Assembly: GCA_002491165.1 (NCBI GenBank) | Contig: DKVK01000051.1 | Coordinates: 1 to 29,600 of the forward strand | DNA from: Porphyromonadaceae bacterium UBA7180 | GTDB lineage: Bacteria; Bacteroidota; Bacteroidia; Bacteroidales; Muribaculaceae | DNA length: 29,600 nt | Reading direction: 5' to 3' | Shown here: in pieces, positions 1 to 8,100 of the stretch | How the letters are laid out: every line of letters starts with the position of its first letter | Numbering within the stretch: position 1 is the stretch's first letter | Made by a program: the position numbers and the translations under genes | The notes under the pieces: generated by a model | The model's database searches: none | Seen by the model: only the letters and a program-made list of their open reading frames with translations | What the model was told of the DNA's origin: nothing

Positions 1-20
1 CGCAGGCCGGGAGGCCTGCG
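1..20. repeat. GC-rich palindromic repeat, exact copy 1
   Basis: Perfect palindrome cgcaggccgggaggcctgcg: 8-bp arms cgcaggcc/ggcctgcg around a GGGA loop, followed by CTCC. The same 20 bases recur at 1143-1162 and 23603-23622. It lies 43 bp past the ddh stop codon. After it, the word tgcgctccgg occurs twice (about 34-60). It could act as a 3' mRNA hairpin or a REP-like element; there is no T-tract that would make it a classical terminator. Confidence 0.8.
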
Positions 21-63
21 CTCCTTATTCGTGTGCGCTCCGGATTTATTTGCGCTCCGGATT

Positions 64-960
64 TTATACCAAGGAGGCGATCCAGCGGTCGCGGTCGCCG
101 GGGAGCAGGTCGATGACGGGGATTTCGACCATGGTGTAGCAACCGGGTTGCAGCCTCATGGCGGCACGGGCGCAGCAAACCAGTATCTGGCCGGTCAGGG
201 CAGGGTTGTTTATCTTCATGTCGAATTCGAGGAGCTGGTTCTGAGTGCGGCCTGAAACGCCTTTGCGCACGAGGTTGACGCCGTGCCCCATGTCCTTGAG
301 GGCGTCTACGCTTTCTACTGCGCGGACGTGCGTTTCGTCGGAGGCGAAATAGGGGTCGGCTTTGATGGCGGCGGCCACTTTCTCTATATCATAGCCGGGG
401 AGCAGCTCCACGTAAACCATGCGGCGGTGTATGCCGGTGCCTGTGGGGATGGTCATCGACAGGGCGTCTTTGACACCTTCTATGGCTTTCACGGCCACGG
501 TGTGTCCCATGCTCATGCCGGGACCGAAGTTAGTGTAAGTTACCCCTTTGGGTGCGATGGCTTCCATCAGGGTGCGGACAACGGAGTCGGAGCCCGGATC
601 CCAGCCGGCGGAGATGACGGAGACTTTGCCGTGTTCGCGGGCCGTTTTGCCCAGCGACTTGCGGAGTGCAGGAATGTTGGTGTGGATGTCGAAGCTGTCG
701 ACTGTGTTTATGCCCAATGAGAGGATGTCTTTGGCATATTCCTCGACTTTGCGGGTGGGAGTTGCGAGGATGGCGACGTCAACGTCCTTGAGGTCGCGGA
801 TGTTTGCTACGACGGGAATGTCGCGGAGTTCGGGAACGGTTTTAGCGGGATCGCGGCGAACTATGCCGGCCACTTCAAAATCATCGGCAGCCTGGAGCGC
901 TTCGAGCGCAAAACGGCCGATATTGCCATAGCCTACTATGGCGGCACGAATCTTTTTCAT
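64..960 (-). CDS. ddh: meso-diaminopimelate D-dehydrogenase
   Basis: Predicted to reduce L-2-amino-6-oxopimelate (tetrahydrodipicolinate) with NADPH and ammonia directly to meso-diaminopimelate. This is a one-step route to the peptidoglycan cross-linking residue and to lysine. The N-terminus carries a Rossmann nucleotide-binding motif (VGYGNIGR, about residues 9-16). The middle holds the family-typical segments SAGWDPGSDSV and FGPGMSMGHTVAVKA, and the C-terminal part GCYTMVEIPVIDLLPGD. From the ATG at 960 the protein is 298 residues, the usual size. The reading frame also permits a TTG start four codons upstream (972), but ATG followed by MKKIRAAIVG matches the family better. A separate promoter-like box lies 36 bp upstream, so it is probably not part of the TerD cluster transcript despite sharing its strand. 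Confidence 0.93.
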   Translation of the reverse strand: MKKIRAAIVGYGNIGRFALEALQAADDFEVAGIVRRDPAKTVPELRDIPVVANIRDLKDVDVAILATPTRKVEEYAKDILSLGINTVDSFDIHTNIPALRKSLGKTAREHGKVSVISAGWDPGSDSVVRTLMEAIAPKGVTYTNFGPGMSMGHTVAVKAIEGVKDALSMTIPTGTGIHRRMVYVELLPGYDIEKVAAAIKADPYFASDETHVRAVESVDALKDMGHGVNLVRKGVSGRTQNQLLEFDMKINNPALTGQILVCCARAAMRLQPGCYTMVEIPVIDLLPGDRDRWIASLV

Positions 961-995
961 ACAGATCTTCAAATTTCTAATTTGGTTTCAGACTG

Positions 996-1003
996 CAAAG
1001 ATA
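996..1003 (-). promoter_or_regulatory. Bacteroidota -7 box for ddh
   Basis: On the minus strand the bases read TATCTTTG, matching the Bacteroidota sigma-ABfr -7 consensus TAnnTTTG, and lie 36 bp before the ddh ATG. No good TTTG -33 box is visible at the expected distance; the region there is only T-rich. Confidence 0.55.
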
Positions 1004-1074
1004 GGAAAAATTGTTGAAAAAAGAGATAAAGTGCCCCGGTTTTTAAACGTTTTAACAAAAAGAAGCGCATGCAA

Positions 1075-1170
1075 ATATGGAACGCAGACCGGGAGGCCTG
1101 CGTAAAAACGCCGATAAAAAACCGGAATGCGATGTCGTTTTACGCAGGCCGGGAGGCCTGCGCTCCATAT
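1075..1170. repeat. Inverted pair of GC-rich palindromic repeats
   Basis: Two palindromic units, 1083-1102 (cgcagaccgggaggcctgcg, one mismatch in the arm) and 1143-1162 (exact copy), are flanked outwardly by atatgga (1075-1081) and tccatat (1164-1170). The 96-bp block is therefore itself an inverted repeat of two units, similar in design to a BIME. A further gcgctccatat follows at 1177-1187. It sits between the 3' end of the TerD cluster (stop at 1192) and the ddh promoter. Confidence 0.8.
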
Positions 1171-1191
1171 TTATCTGCGCTCCATATCAGT

Positions 1192-1818
1192 TTACTTTTT
1201 CAGCAGTTCGTTTACGCGGTCTTGCACTTCGCGGTAGCTGGAGCCGAGGTTGTCGCGGCGTGCGAGGCCGTTGCCGTAAACGCCTTGGATGGCTTTCTGA
1301 GCCTGCTCGTCGATGCTTCCGGAGGGAGCTTCCGCGGGAGTTTCGGCAGAGGCCGGGGTCGCGGGAGCAGCTTCCTTCGCCGGAGTAGCGGGGGCATTTT
1401 CAGAAGCGGGAGCATTTTCAGAAGCGGAAGGGGAGGCTTCGTCAGCGGGAGCGGCGTCTTGCGGCAGAGTGTTTTCTGGCGCCTGTGCCGAGTCGGCCGG
1501 AGCCGAAGCGGTGTCGGCTATGCCTTCGCTGTCTGGAGCCACGGTCTCTTCCTGGTTGCCCGGAACGAGCCACCATATCAGCAGTCCGATGGCGGCAAGC
1601 ACGCAGACGGCAAGGATGGCGATAACGCCCTTCTTGGGAGGCTTACGGCCACCGTCACTGCCGTCTTTAATCGGTTCGGTGAGAGATTCAGGTGCTTCTG
1701 GTTCCGTCGGTTCGGGGACAACAACGTCTATTTCTTCATCATCCTCTTTGGCGAGGTTGAAGGTGCGTTTTTCAGCCTTGTCAAGGTTGAAAGTACGTTT
1801 CTTTTTGTCGTTTGCCAT
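1192..1818 (-). CDS. FNLxK-motif, single-pass membrane protein with C-terminal CW_7 repeat
   Basis: A 208-residue protein, last gene of the TerD cluster, 15 bp after the preceding terD. Residues 9-24 hold two copies of a short motif (RTFNLDK and RTFNLAK), the same tandem FNLxK that opens both TerD proteins next door. Residues 30-60 are acidic. Residues 64-85 form one transmembrane helix preceded by KPPKK, which predicts a cytoplasmic N-terminus. Residues 86-166 are a Pro/Ala/Ser/Glu linker. Residues 168-208 (IDEQAQKAIQGVYGNG, RRDNLG, YREVQDRVNELL) match the CW_7 (Cpl-7) cell-wall-binding repeat, which in phage lysins binds muropeptides. Seen: motifs and topology. Inferred: it tethers the TerD complex in the cytoplasm to peptidoglycan. 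The domain assignment is from memory of the family pattern, and its ligand here is unknown. Confidence 0.8.
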   Translation of the reverse strand: MANDKKKRTFNLDKAEKRTFNLAKEDDEEIDVVVPEPTEPEAPESLTEPIKDGSDGGRKPPKKGVIAILAVCVLAAIGLLIWWLVPGNQEETVAPDSEGIADTASAPADSAQAPENTLPQDAAPADEASPSASENAPASENAPATPAKEAAPATPASAETPAEAPSGSIDEQAQKAIQGVYGNGLARRDNLGSSYREVQDRVNELLKK

Positions 1819-1833
1819 GGTAGGAGGGTGTTA

Positions 1834-2523
1834 TCAGGTGAAAAGGTCAACAAGAGTCTGGAGACCGCCGTCGAAACCTTTGCCGACGGCTTCGAACTCC
1901 CAGTCGCCGTCGTCGTTGAGTTTCACTGCACCGGCAATAACGGCAGTTTCGCTGGAGAATTTCTCCTTGAGGTTGTAGGAGCAGATTTCTTCGCCGCTTT
2001 CGATGTTTGTAATCACGATTCTGGGATTCTTGACGTCGCGGAAGGTGATTGGGCGTGCGCCGGGAGCGTTGTGGATTGTGACGGTGAAGTCTATTTCGGT
2101 GATGGCGGGACGCACGCGGTTGAGGTCGAGGCGCATGGTCTCGCCGCTTTCCTCGCCGTCTTCGTCGTCGCTGCCGAGGTCATCGAACGAGCCCACGAGG
2201 GCATCGTCGGTGGAGAGGGGAGCGGTCTGGTTTTTCCAGTTCTTCTTGCTGCCGAACTGGTTGCGGTCGTATGGCGCTTCCTTCACGTTTTTCATATAGT
2301 CGAGCTCGCTGCCAGTGCCGTCGAAGAGCAGGGTGCGCCGCTCCGAGTTGTAGAAGACGAAGTCGGCGTTGTCGTCGATGATGCCGTCTTCGGTGAGCAT
2401 GAAAGCCTCGGCGTCGAGGTCTCCCTCGCCTTCCCACGAGAGGTCTACGCGCAGGAAGTTGAGGCTTTCGTTATCTTTGGTGAGGTTGAAGCGCTCACCT
2501 TTGTCAAGATTGAAACGTGCCAT
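1834..2523 (-). CDS. TerD-family protein (long form, 229 aa)
   Basis: A TerD-domain protein, cytoplasmic (no signal or membrane segment). It opens with FNLDKGERFNLTKD, corresponding to the L-x-KG-x-x-x-L-x-K beta hairpin of TerD. It then has LRVDLSWEGEGDLDAEAF, DFVFYNSE and, near the C-terminus, SYNLKEKFSSETAVIAGAV, WEFEAVGKGFDGGLQTLV, all typical of the fold. Residues about 70-130 carry an insert (NQFGSKKNWKNQ and a run rich in Asp/Glu, GSDDEDGEESGE) where classical TerD has its calcium-binding GDDE stretch, so an acidic site seems kept. It lies 30 bp after the other terD. TerD proteins are linked to tellurite, phage and general envelope stress, but no toxic-metal gene accompanies it here, so tellurite resistance should not be assumed. 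Confidence 0.88.
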   Translation of the reverse strand: MARFNLDKGERFNLTKDNESLNFLRVDLSWEGEGDLDAEAFMLTEDGIIDDNADFVFYNSERRTLLFDGTGSELDYMKNVKEAPYDRNQFGSKKNWKNQTAPLSTDDALVGSFDDLGSDDEDGEESGETMRLDLNRVRPAITEIDFTVTIHNAPGARPITFRDVKNPRIVITNIESGEEICSYNLKEKFSSETAVIAGAVKLNDDGDWEFEAVGKGFDGGLQTLVDLFT

Positions 2524-2553
2524 AATATAAGGGTTTTAGGTTGTGTGTAGTTC

Positions 2554-3153
2554 TTAGGTGAAGAGGTTTACGAGAGCCTGGAGGCCGCCTTCGTAGGCGT
2601 TGCCGACGGCCTTGAACGACCAGTCGCCGTCTTCGTTGACGATGAAGGCCCCGGCCACGAGGGCTGTCTCGTTGGTGAAATCTTCGTTGAGCTCATAGCG
2701 GCAGAGCTCTTTGTCGGCGTCTTCGTCGATAATGGCAATCGATGCGTTGGCAACATCCTTGAAAGTACCGCCTTCATGGATCGAGGCGGTAATGTCTATT
2801 TCCGAGATGTCGGGGTCTACCTTCATGAGGTTGAGGTGCATCACTTCGAGACCTCCTTCGCGCACATCGAGGGAGCCTTTCACGGCGCCGTCGGCCGACA
2901 TCGGGGGTACCGCGGCCATCCATCTGCGTTTGTTGCCGTGCACGGCTTTGTCGAAGGGTACTTCGCGGCACTCCGAATTGTAGAACACGAAGTCTTCGGG
3001 GCGCGTGATGGTGCCCCCGTCGTCGAGCAGAAATGCCTCAACGTCGAGGTCAGCGTCGCCGTTCCAGCGCAGTTCCACACGGATGTTATCGAGGCCGACA
3101 TCTTTGCTGAGGTTGAAGCTCTGGCCTTTGTCAAGGTTGAAATTAAAGTCCAT
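2554..3153 (-). CDS. TerD-family protein (199 aa)
   Basis: Second TerD paralogue of the cluster. It starts MDFNFNLDKGQSFNLSKD, then IRVELRWNGDADLDVEAFLL, DFVFYNSE, CRYELNEDFTNETALVAGAF and WSFKAVGNAYEGGLQALVNLF, giving the complete TerD fold at near-standard length (199 versus about 190). In the loop where classical TerD proteins have DNxTGxGxGDDE, this copy reads GSLDVREGGLEVMHLNL, so several acidic calcium-ligand positions look replaced. The paralogue downstream keeps an acidic run at the same place. The two probably form a heteromeric pair with divided metal-binding ability (inference). It lies 28 bp after the 664-residue gene. Confidence 0.88.
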   Translation of the reverse strand: MDFNFNLDKGQSFNLSKDVGLDNIRVELRWNGDADLDVEAFLLDDGGTITRPEDFVFYNSECREVPFDKAVHGNKRRWMAAVPPMSADGAVKGSLDVREGGLEVMHLNLMKVDPDISEIDITASIHEGGTFKDVANASIAIIDEDADKELCRYELNEDFTNETALVAGAFIVNEDGDWSFKAVGNAYEGGLQALVNLFT

Positions 3154-3181
3154 TTTCTATATCTTTTTGAGTGTTGATGTC

Positions 3182-5176
3182 CTATTTGTCGAGGCCGAAC
3201 TTTTTGCGTAACGCCTGATATTGGGCTACGGTTTTCTGGTATTCGGCTTTTTTTGCGGCGGTGAGCGGCGAAGCGAGTTGCGCCTCGGCCACTTTAGCGT
3301 TTTTGGAGGCGCGGTTAAGTTGCGAGCAGGCGGAGGCCATTTTGGAGTTGCCCTCGTTCATAAAGATGGTTTTGGCCTTGGTGTACTGTTCCGCTTTCAT
3401 AAAGGCGAGCGCCTCGGGATTGCCGATTTTCACTGTGGGCGCGGCTTTCTTCCGGGCCTGGGGCGGCAGGGGCGGTATGCCCGAAGGGACGGCGCCGGGC
3501 ATAGCTTTCGGCATTCCGGGCTGCAAGGGACGCTGTGCCGGTCCCAAATCCTGCGCTTTTATCTTGATACCCGGGGGGCGGAGTTGTTGTGCCTCCATCA
3601 TCGAAGGTTTCTGCGTGGCGTAGCGTGAGGAAGCGGGTTTTGACGCCGACCGTGGCGCAGGCTTGGGCTGCGGCGTTTCGGCCACGCGCTTACTGAGTGT
3701 GTTGGCGCGTATGGAGAGTAGCGTAGCGTCGTCGGCACGGCCGGCCATCATCCTGTCGGCTTGCGCCACGAGGCGGTCGCCCGCGGCATTGTCGCGGCTT
3801 ACGAATTTACCTTTGGCCTCGCGCAGCAATTGCTTTACCCGGGCTATCTCGTCACCGGTAAGACGGGCGGGACGCGGAGGCTCCGGCGGTTTCGGCTTGT
3901 CCTTGCGGTGCGAGAAGGCGCGCGCACGCAGTCGCTTGAGTTCCGGGCACTCTCCCTTGAGGTTGAGCATCTGGCGGTCGGCCTTATTTATGTATGTGTC
4001 GCCCTGCTCGTTCTGGCCGTTCAGGAATGCTTTCTCGGCACGTTCGAGCCACTCTTGCGCTTTCCGTTTCCTCTCTTCCTCCTCATCAGTAGGAGGGGGA
4101 AGAGGAGGTGGAGGTATTGTAGAGATTTCACTGGGCGTGATGGGTTGTGTCACCATCAGCTTGTTGAGCTGCGCCTGTAGGGCGTCGTCGATTTCCACCA
4201 CTTCGCCGAAGCCGTTGCTGAGCTGCTGCTTGAAGTAGTCGTTGCCGGTGAGGGCACCGCGCAGCAAGAGCACCACCGGGGTGCGGTCGGTGCAGCCGTT
4301 CTCTTCCAGGAAGGAGGCGAGGGCGCGCTGCAACCGGTCTGATTCCGGCATGGGGATGGAGTTGAGCCATATTTTGCTGAGATAGATGCTATGTTCCATC
4401 CCGTCGCTGAGGATTACGGTGCCGTCGAGTTCCGGCGCCTTCGACATTATGAACTCGCGCCCCACGCGGGTGAGGTATTCCTGTTCATCTTCGAGGGTGG
4501 TCCAGAGTTCGGACTTCAGGTCATCGTAAAGTTTCTCCACCACGTGGCGTATGCGGGGGTCGGTTCCGAGTCCGGGGAGGGAGAGCATCTTGCGGGATCC
4601 GTCGGGGAACATCAGCGAGAGGATGAGGTCTGTGCCGTCGCTCCATGCCGAGAGCACGCGCTGTCCGGGGCGTCGCTCGGCGGCGAGGCGCTGTACATAG
4701 TCGTCGGCCGGCGTGAAGGCCATGCAGCCGTACCCGGCGTTGCGGAAGAGGTCTTCCACCACGCGCCGTTCATTGGTCTGAATGTCGTTTTCCAGCACGA
4801 ATAACAGCGGCATGGTGGAGCGGTTGTCGTCGAGCGTACCCTTGTTGATGAGGATGGAGCGGAAGAATACGCGGAAACGGTCTTCCAGGGCGTGGAGCAG
4901 CAGGTACTGGTGGCTGAGATCGGCTCCGGCATACTTGAAGGTCTGCCCCTGTTTTATCAGTTCGAAATAGTCGGAGAAAGCGCCGCTTTTCCCGGCTTCA
5001 AGAGCCACGCGACCTCCGTTGCCGACCACCACACGGTCTGCCTCGCAGTAGAAAGAGAGGGCCTCGGGGTTGCTCGTTTCCGGGAAGGGGAGGAGCAGCC
5101 CGTCGGCGCCGTTCTGGTTGTACTCGAACGCTATGGTCCTGTGGGACAGGGTTATGACAACACGGTATGGGCTCAT
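3182..5176 (-). CDS. Partner protein: degenerate actin-like N-terminus plus helical repeats
   Basis: A 664-residue protein without signal or membrane helix. Residues 1-345 look like an alpha/beta domain with beta hairpins at the start (YRVVITLSHRTIAFEY) and middle (QRVLSAWSDGTDLILSLMFPDG) that resemble the two subdomain openings of the actin/Hsp70 fold, but without the glycine/aspartate phosphate motifs. This is a weak inference from shape. Residues 354-364 are proline-rich (PPPPLPPPT). Two similar helical units follow, about 368-424 (AEKAFLNGQNEQGDTYINKADRQM) and 441-497 (AKGKFVSRDNAAGDRLVAQADRMM), then a Pro/Ala-rich stretch and a third helical region to the end. The start ATG overlaps the stop of the large ATPase gene (ATGA), so translation is probably coupled and the products may bind each other. 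No function can be named. Confidence 0.8.
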   Translation of the reverse strand: MSPYRVVITLSHRTIAFEYNQNGADGLLLPFPETSNPEALSFYCEADRVVVGNGGRVALEAGKSGAFSDYFELIKQGQTFKYAGADLSHQYLLLHALEDRFRVFFRSILINKGTLDDNRSTMPLLFVLENDIQTNERRVVEDLFRNAGYGCMAFTPADDYVQRLAAERRPGQRVLSAWSDGTDLILSLMFPDGSRKMLSLPGLGTDPRIRHVVEKLYDDLKSELWTTLEDEQEYLTRVGREFIMSKAPELDGTVILSDGMEHSIYLSKIWLNSIPMPESDRLQRALASFLEENGCTDRTPVVLLLRGALTGNDYFKQQLSNGFGEVVEIDDALQAQLNKLMVTQPITPSEISTIPPPPLPPPTDEEEERKRKAQEWLERAEKAFLNGQNEQGDTYINKADRQMLNLKGECPELKRLRARAFSHRKDKPKPPEPPRPARLTGDEIARVKQLLREAKGKFVSRDNAAGDRLVAQADRMMAGRADDATLLSIRANTLSKRVAETPQPKPAPRSASKPASSRYATQKPSMMEAQQLRPPGIKIKAQDLGPAQRPLQPGMPKAMPGAVPSGIPPLPPQARKKAAPTVKIGNPEALAFMKAEQYTKAKTIFMNEGNSKMASACSQLNRASKNAKVAEAQLASPLTAAKKAEYQKTVAQYQALRKKFGLDK

Positions 5177-8100
5177 CTATGGGACAATATATCAAGAAGT
5201 GTATCGTAGAACTTCATCCCTTCGAGGATGATTACGGGCACCACGTAGTCAAATTTGGCGTTGTTAGCCTCGGCGGCCTGTTTGGCTTCGCGGAACTCGG
5301 GCTGGTTCTGCGCATATTGCACTATGTTGATGCGTTTGATGCCGTCTTTTATGGCGTTCATCGTGTCGTTGATACCGAGTATCCTAGCGCCGGCGTTGTA
5401 GAACGTTCTGGCAAAGTCGAAGAAGCACGGGGCCTGGTTTGGACCGGCGGGAGGATTGAAGAGGACGCCCATCATCGACATCATCTCCGGGGTGAAGGTG
5501 TTGAAAGCCGGCAGGGAAAACTGTTCCCCATTGCCGCGCCCGGTGGTGACGGTGAAACCCTCCTCGCCCACGATTTCGGAGATAGTGTCATCCTTGGGCC
5601 GGTAGAGGCGGGTGTCGCCCTTGGCGAGGCCCTTTGAGACTTCGAACTTGGTGTCGTCCGAGATGCTATGCGGCAGCATGATCTGCGGCCAGTTGCTGAG
5701 CATGGCTTTGAGAGGCTGCAGACCTCCGAATCCCTGCGCGAAGAGCTGCACGTAATAAGACTGAGCTGTCTTCGCATGAGTCGTGGCGAGCCATGAGAAG
5801 AGTTGCGATCCTTTTCCGGCGAAGGTGACGCGCACCAGCGTGCGCGGGCTTCGTGATATTTTCTCGTTCGGGTCGGTGCGGGCGATGTCTTCCACGAGTT
5901 TGCGCGAAATCTGTCCTGCGTAGTACATCAGCAGGCCGGTGACGTACATGTTCACGTACATCAGTTCGGGACATTCCACTTCTATTATCTGATAGAAGTC
6001 GGCGAGTTGCTCGGGAGTGAGGCGGTCCACTATCTTGTCGAAGAAATAGGGCGCCGTTTCAGAGGAATAACGTGAGCCGCCGACTCCGACGTTGAGGCCG
6101 ACCATCGGTATTTTGTATTTGGAGCAGATCTTGAGCAGGGCATTCTGGAAACGTGGCAGCCTGCTCACGGCGCCGGAAACCAGCTGTGCGGCGAAGCGCA
6201 TGGAGTTCTGTTTCACCATGGTGAGGCCGGAGCGCAGTCGGTAGAGGGCCGAGATGTCGGTGGTGGAACCGCCGATGTCGAAGCAGAGCGTCAGCGTGTC
6301 GGCTCCGTCGGCATATTCCGTGGAGATGAAGTTTGCCACGGCGGTAGCTTCCGTGAGGCTCGGGTTGTCCTCCCCTTCGAGCAGCGGTCTGGGCTCATAC
6401 TTGACTGTACGGTTCGGGTCGTCGGGCTTGAGATCGGGATATTCCGGCTCGCGCTTGGTTTGTGGGCCGAAAGCGCCGCCACCGAAACCGCCGTCTCCGA
6501 AGGGGCTGTCGAAGCCACCTCCGCCGAAACCGCCGTCGAAGCTACCTCCGAAGCCGTCGGCATTGTTTCCGAAACCGGAAGCCGCGGGAGCCTCTTGTGC
6601 GGGTTGTTCGCCGAATGAGCTGTCAAACGCGCCGAATCCTCCTCCTGTATCACCGAAACCGCCGCCGAACGCTCCACCGAATCCGTTGTCGGTGGTGGCA
6701 CCGAATCCGCCCCCGGCATTGCCGTCACCGAAGCCTTCCGGTGTAGTGCTGAATGTGAGACCCGACGGCCCTTTGCTGATTTCGAGGGGATAGGGGTGCC
6801 CCTGCCCGTCGAGCACAGGCGCGAGGTTGCCGAGTGAGCTCCATATCATCTGGTACTTGGTGAGCAGTGGCGTGTTCATCGACGAGGGATAAGACCAGAT
6901 GAGGCGGCGAGGCACCTTGTCGTCGGCAAAGAGTTCGGCATATACCTGGAGCATGAGCGTGCGCAGGAAGGCCTGCTTGTGCATCTGGTCCCTCTTCGGG
7001 TCGGTCCACTTCATGTTGTAGACCTGCGTTATGACTCCGCCGAGTGGATATTCGAGAGTAATCTTCTCGGGCTTGACGTCGGTGACTGGAAGGTTCTCCT
7101 CGAAGCAGGGGAAACCGCCGGTCACTTCGCGTCCCAGGGTTGTCTCTATTTCGTTGGGATTGGCCATGGCGCCGAGTCGCCGCTGGTCGTGGAGCGTGAG
7201 CGTGCTCTTGATGGCGTTGGAACGCACGGGGCGGTTGCCGCCGGGGAAGAAGAGCACCTGGTTTTCGCGCATGGTCTCGCGTTTGTCAATCCCCATCAGC
7301 GATACGCGGCGGTTCCTGATTTCAAACCCTTTCTCGCCGAGGTTCGACGAATAGGCTATGGAGGTGTTGGTACTGCCGAAGTCCACGCCGAGCTTCACCT
7401 CGTTGAGGCTCTTGGGGAGTTCGAGCAGGTTGAGCGGCAGCTCGGAGGCCGGGTTGGAACTGTAGTTTATCATCAGGAAACCGCCCTCGGTGCCGGTGGG
7501 GGAAACGAGGCGTACGCCCTTGAAGGGTCGGTCGCTGCGGTATATTTCGTAGCGGTAGCCGTTGTCGGCCACGGCGTTGGTGTACTTCACTTCGAGCGAG
7601 GCGTTGACGCGCTCCTTCGGAGCCGTTATTTCGCCGCGTTCGGCCAGGAGCAGCGGACGCATGTCCCCGTCGGTCATGATAGGGAACTTAGGGTCTTCGC
7701 TGTCGCCGACCACCGGGAAAGCGGTATAGCTCTGCGACGTGCCGTTGTGGGGCAACTCGGAGTAGAGGTAATATGTGTTCCACTGGCGCGAGATGAAGTT
7801 GGGCCAGATGAGTATGTCCTGGTTGCGGATTCCGTTTTCGTTGCCGACGGTGTATTTCTCCTCGAAGGTGCGGCAGCGGCCGGTTTCGGTCTGGATGGTG
7901 AGCTTAACGGCCAGGTTCTTGTCGGAGGTGGCAGGGTCGAAGACAGCCGTCAGCGTGGAGTTTACCTGCGTGCCTTCGGCGGCCATGCCGGTGAGGGCAC
8001 CTACGGTTTTGCCGTAGACGTTTAGGCCCAGGGCGCTCAGCGGTATGGCGAAGAAGGCGTACTCGCCCGGCATACCTTTCTTCTCGGCTTTCAGCACCAC

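Noticed and set aside
1069..2550. Long plus-strand open frame (493 codons) opposite the terD genes
   Set aside because: It is the antisense shadow of three well-supported minus-strand genes, with low-complexity translation and no recognisable domain.
6979..8025. 348-codon plus-strand frame opposite the large ATPase
   Set aside because: It is a shadow of a real gene, without a promoter or domain.
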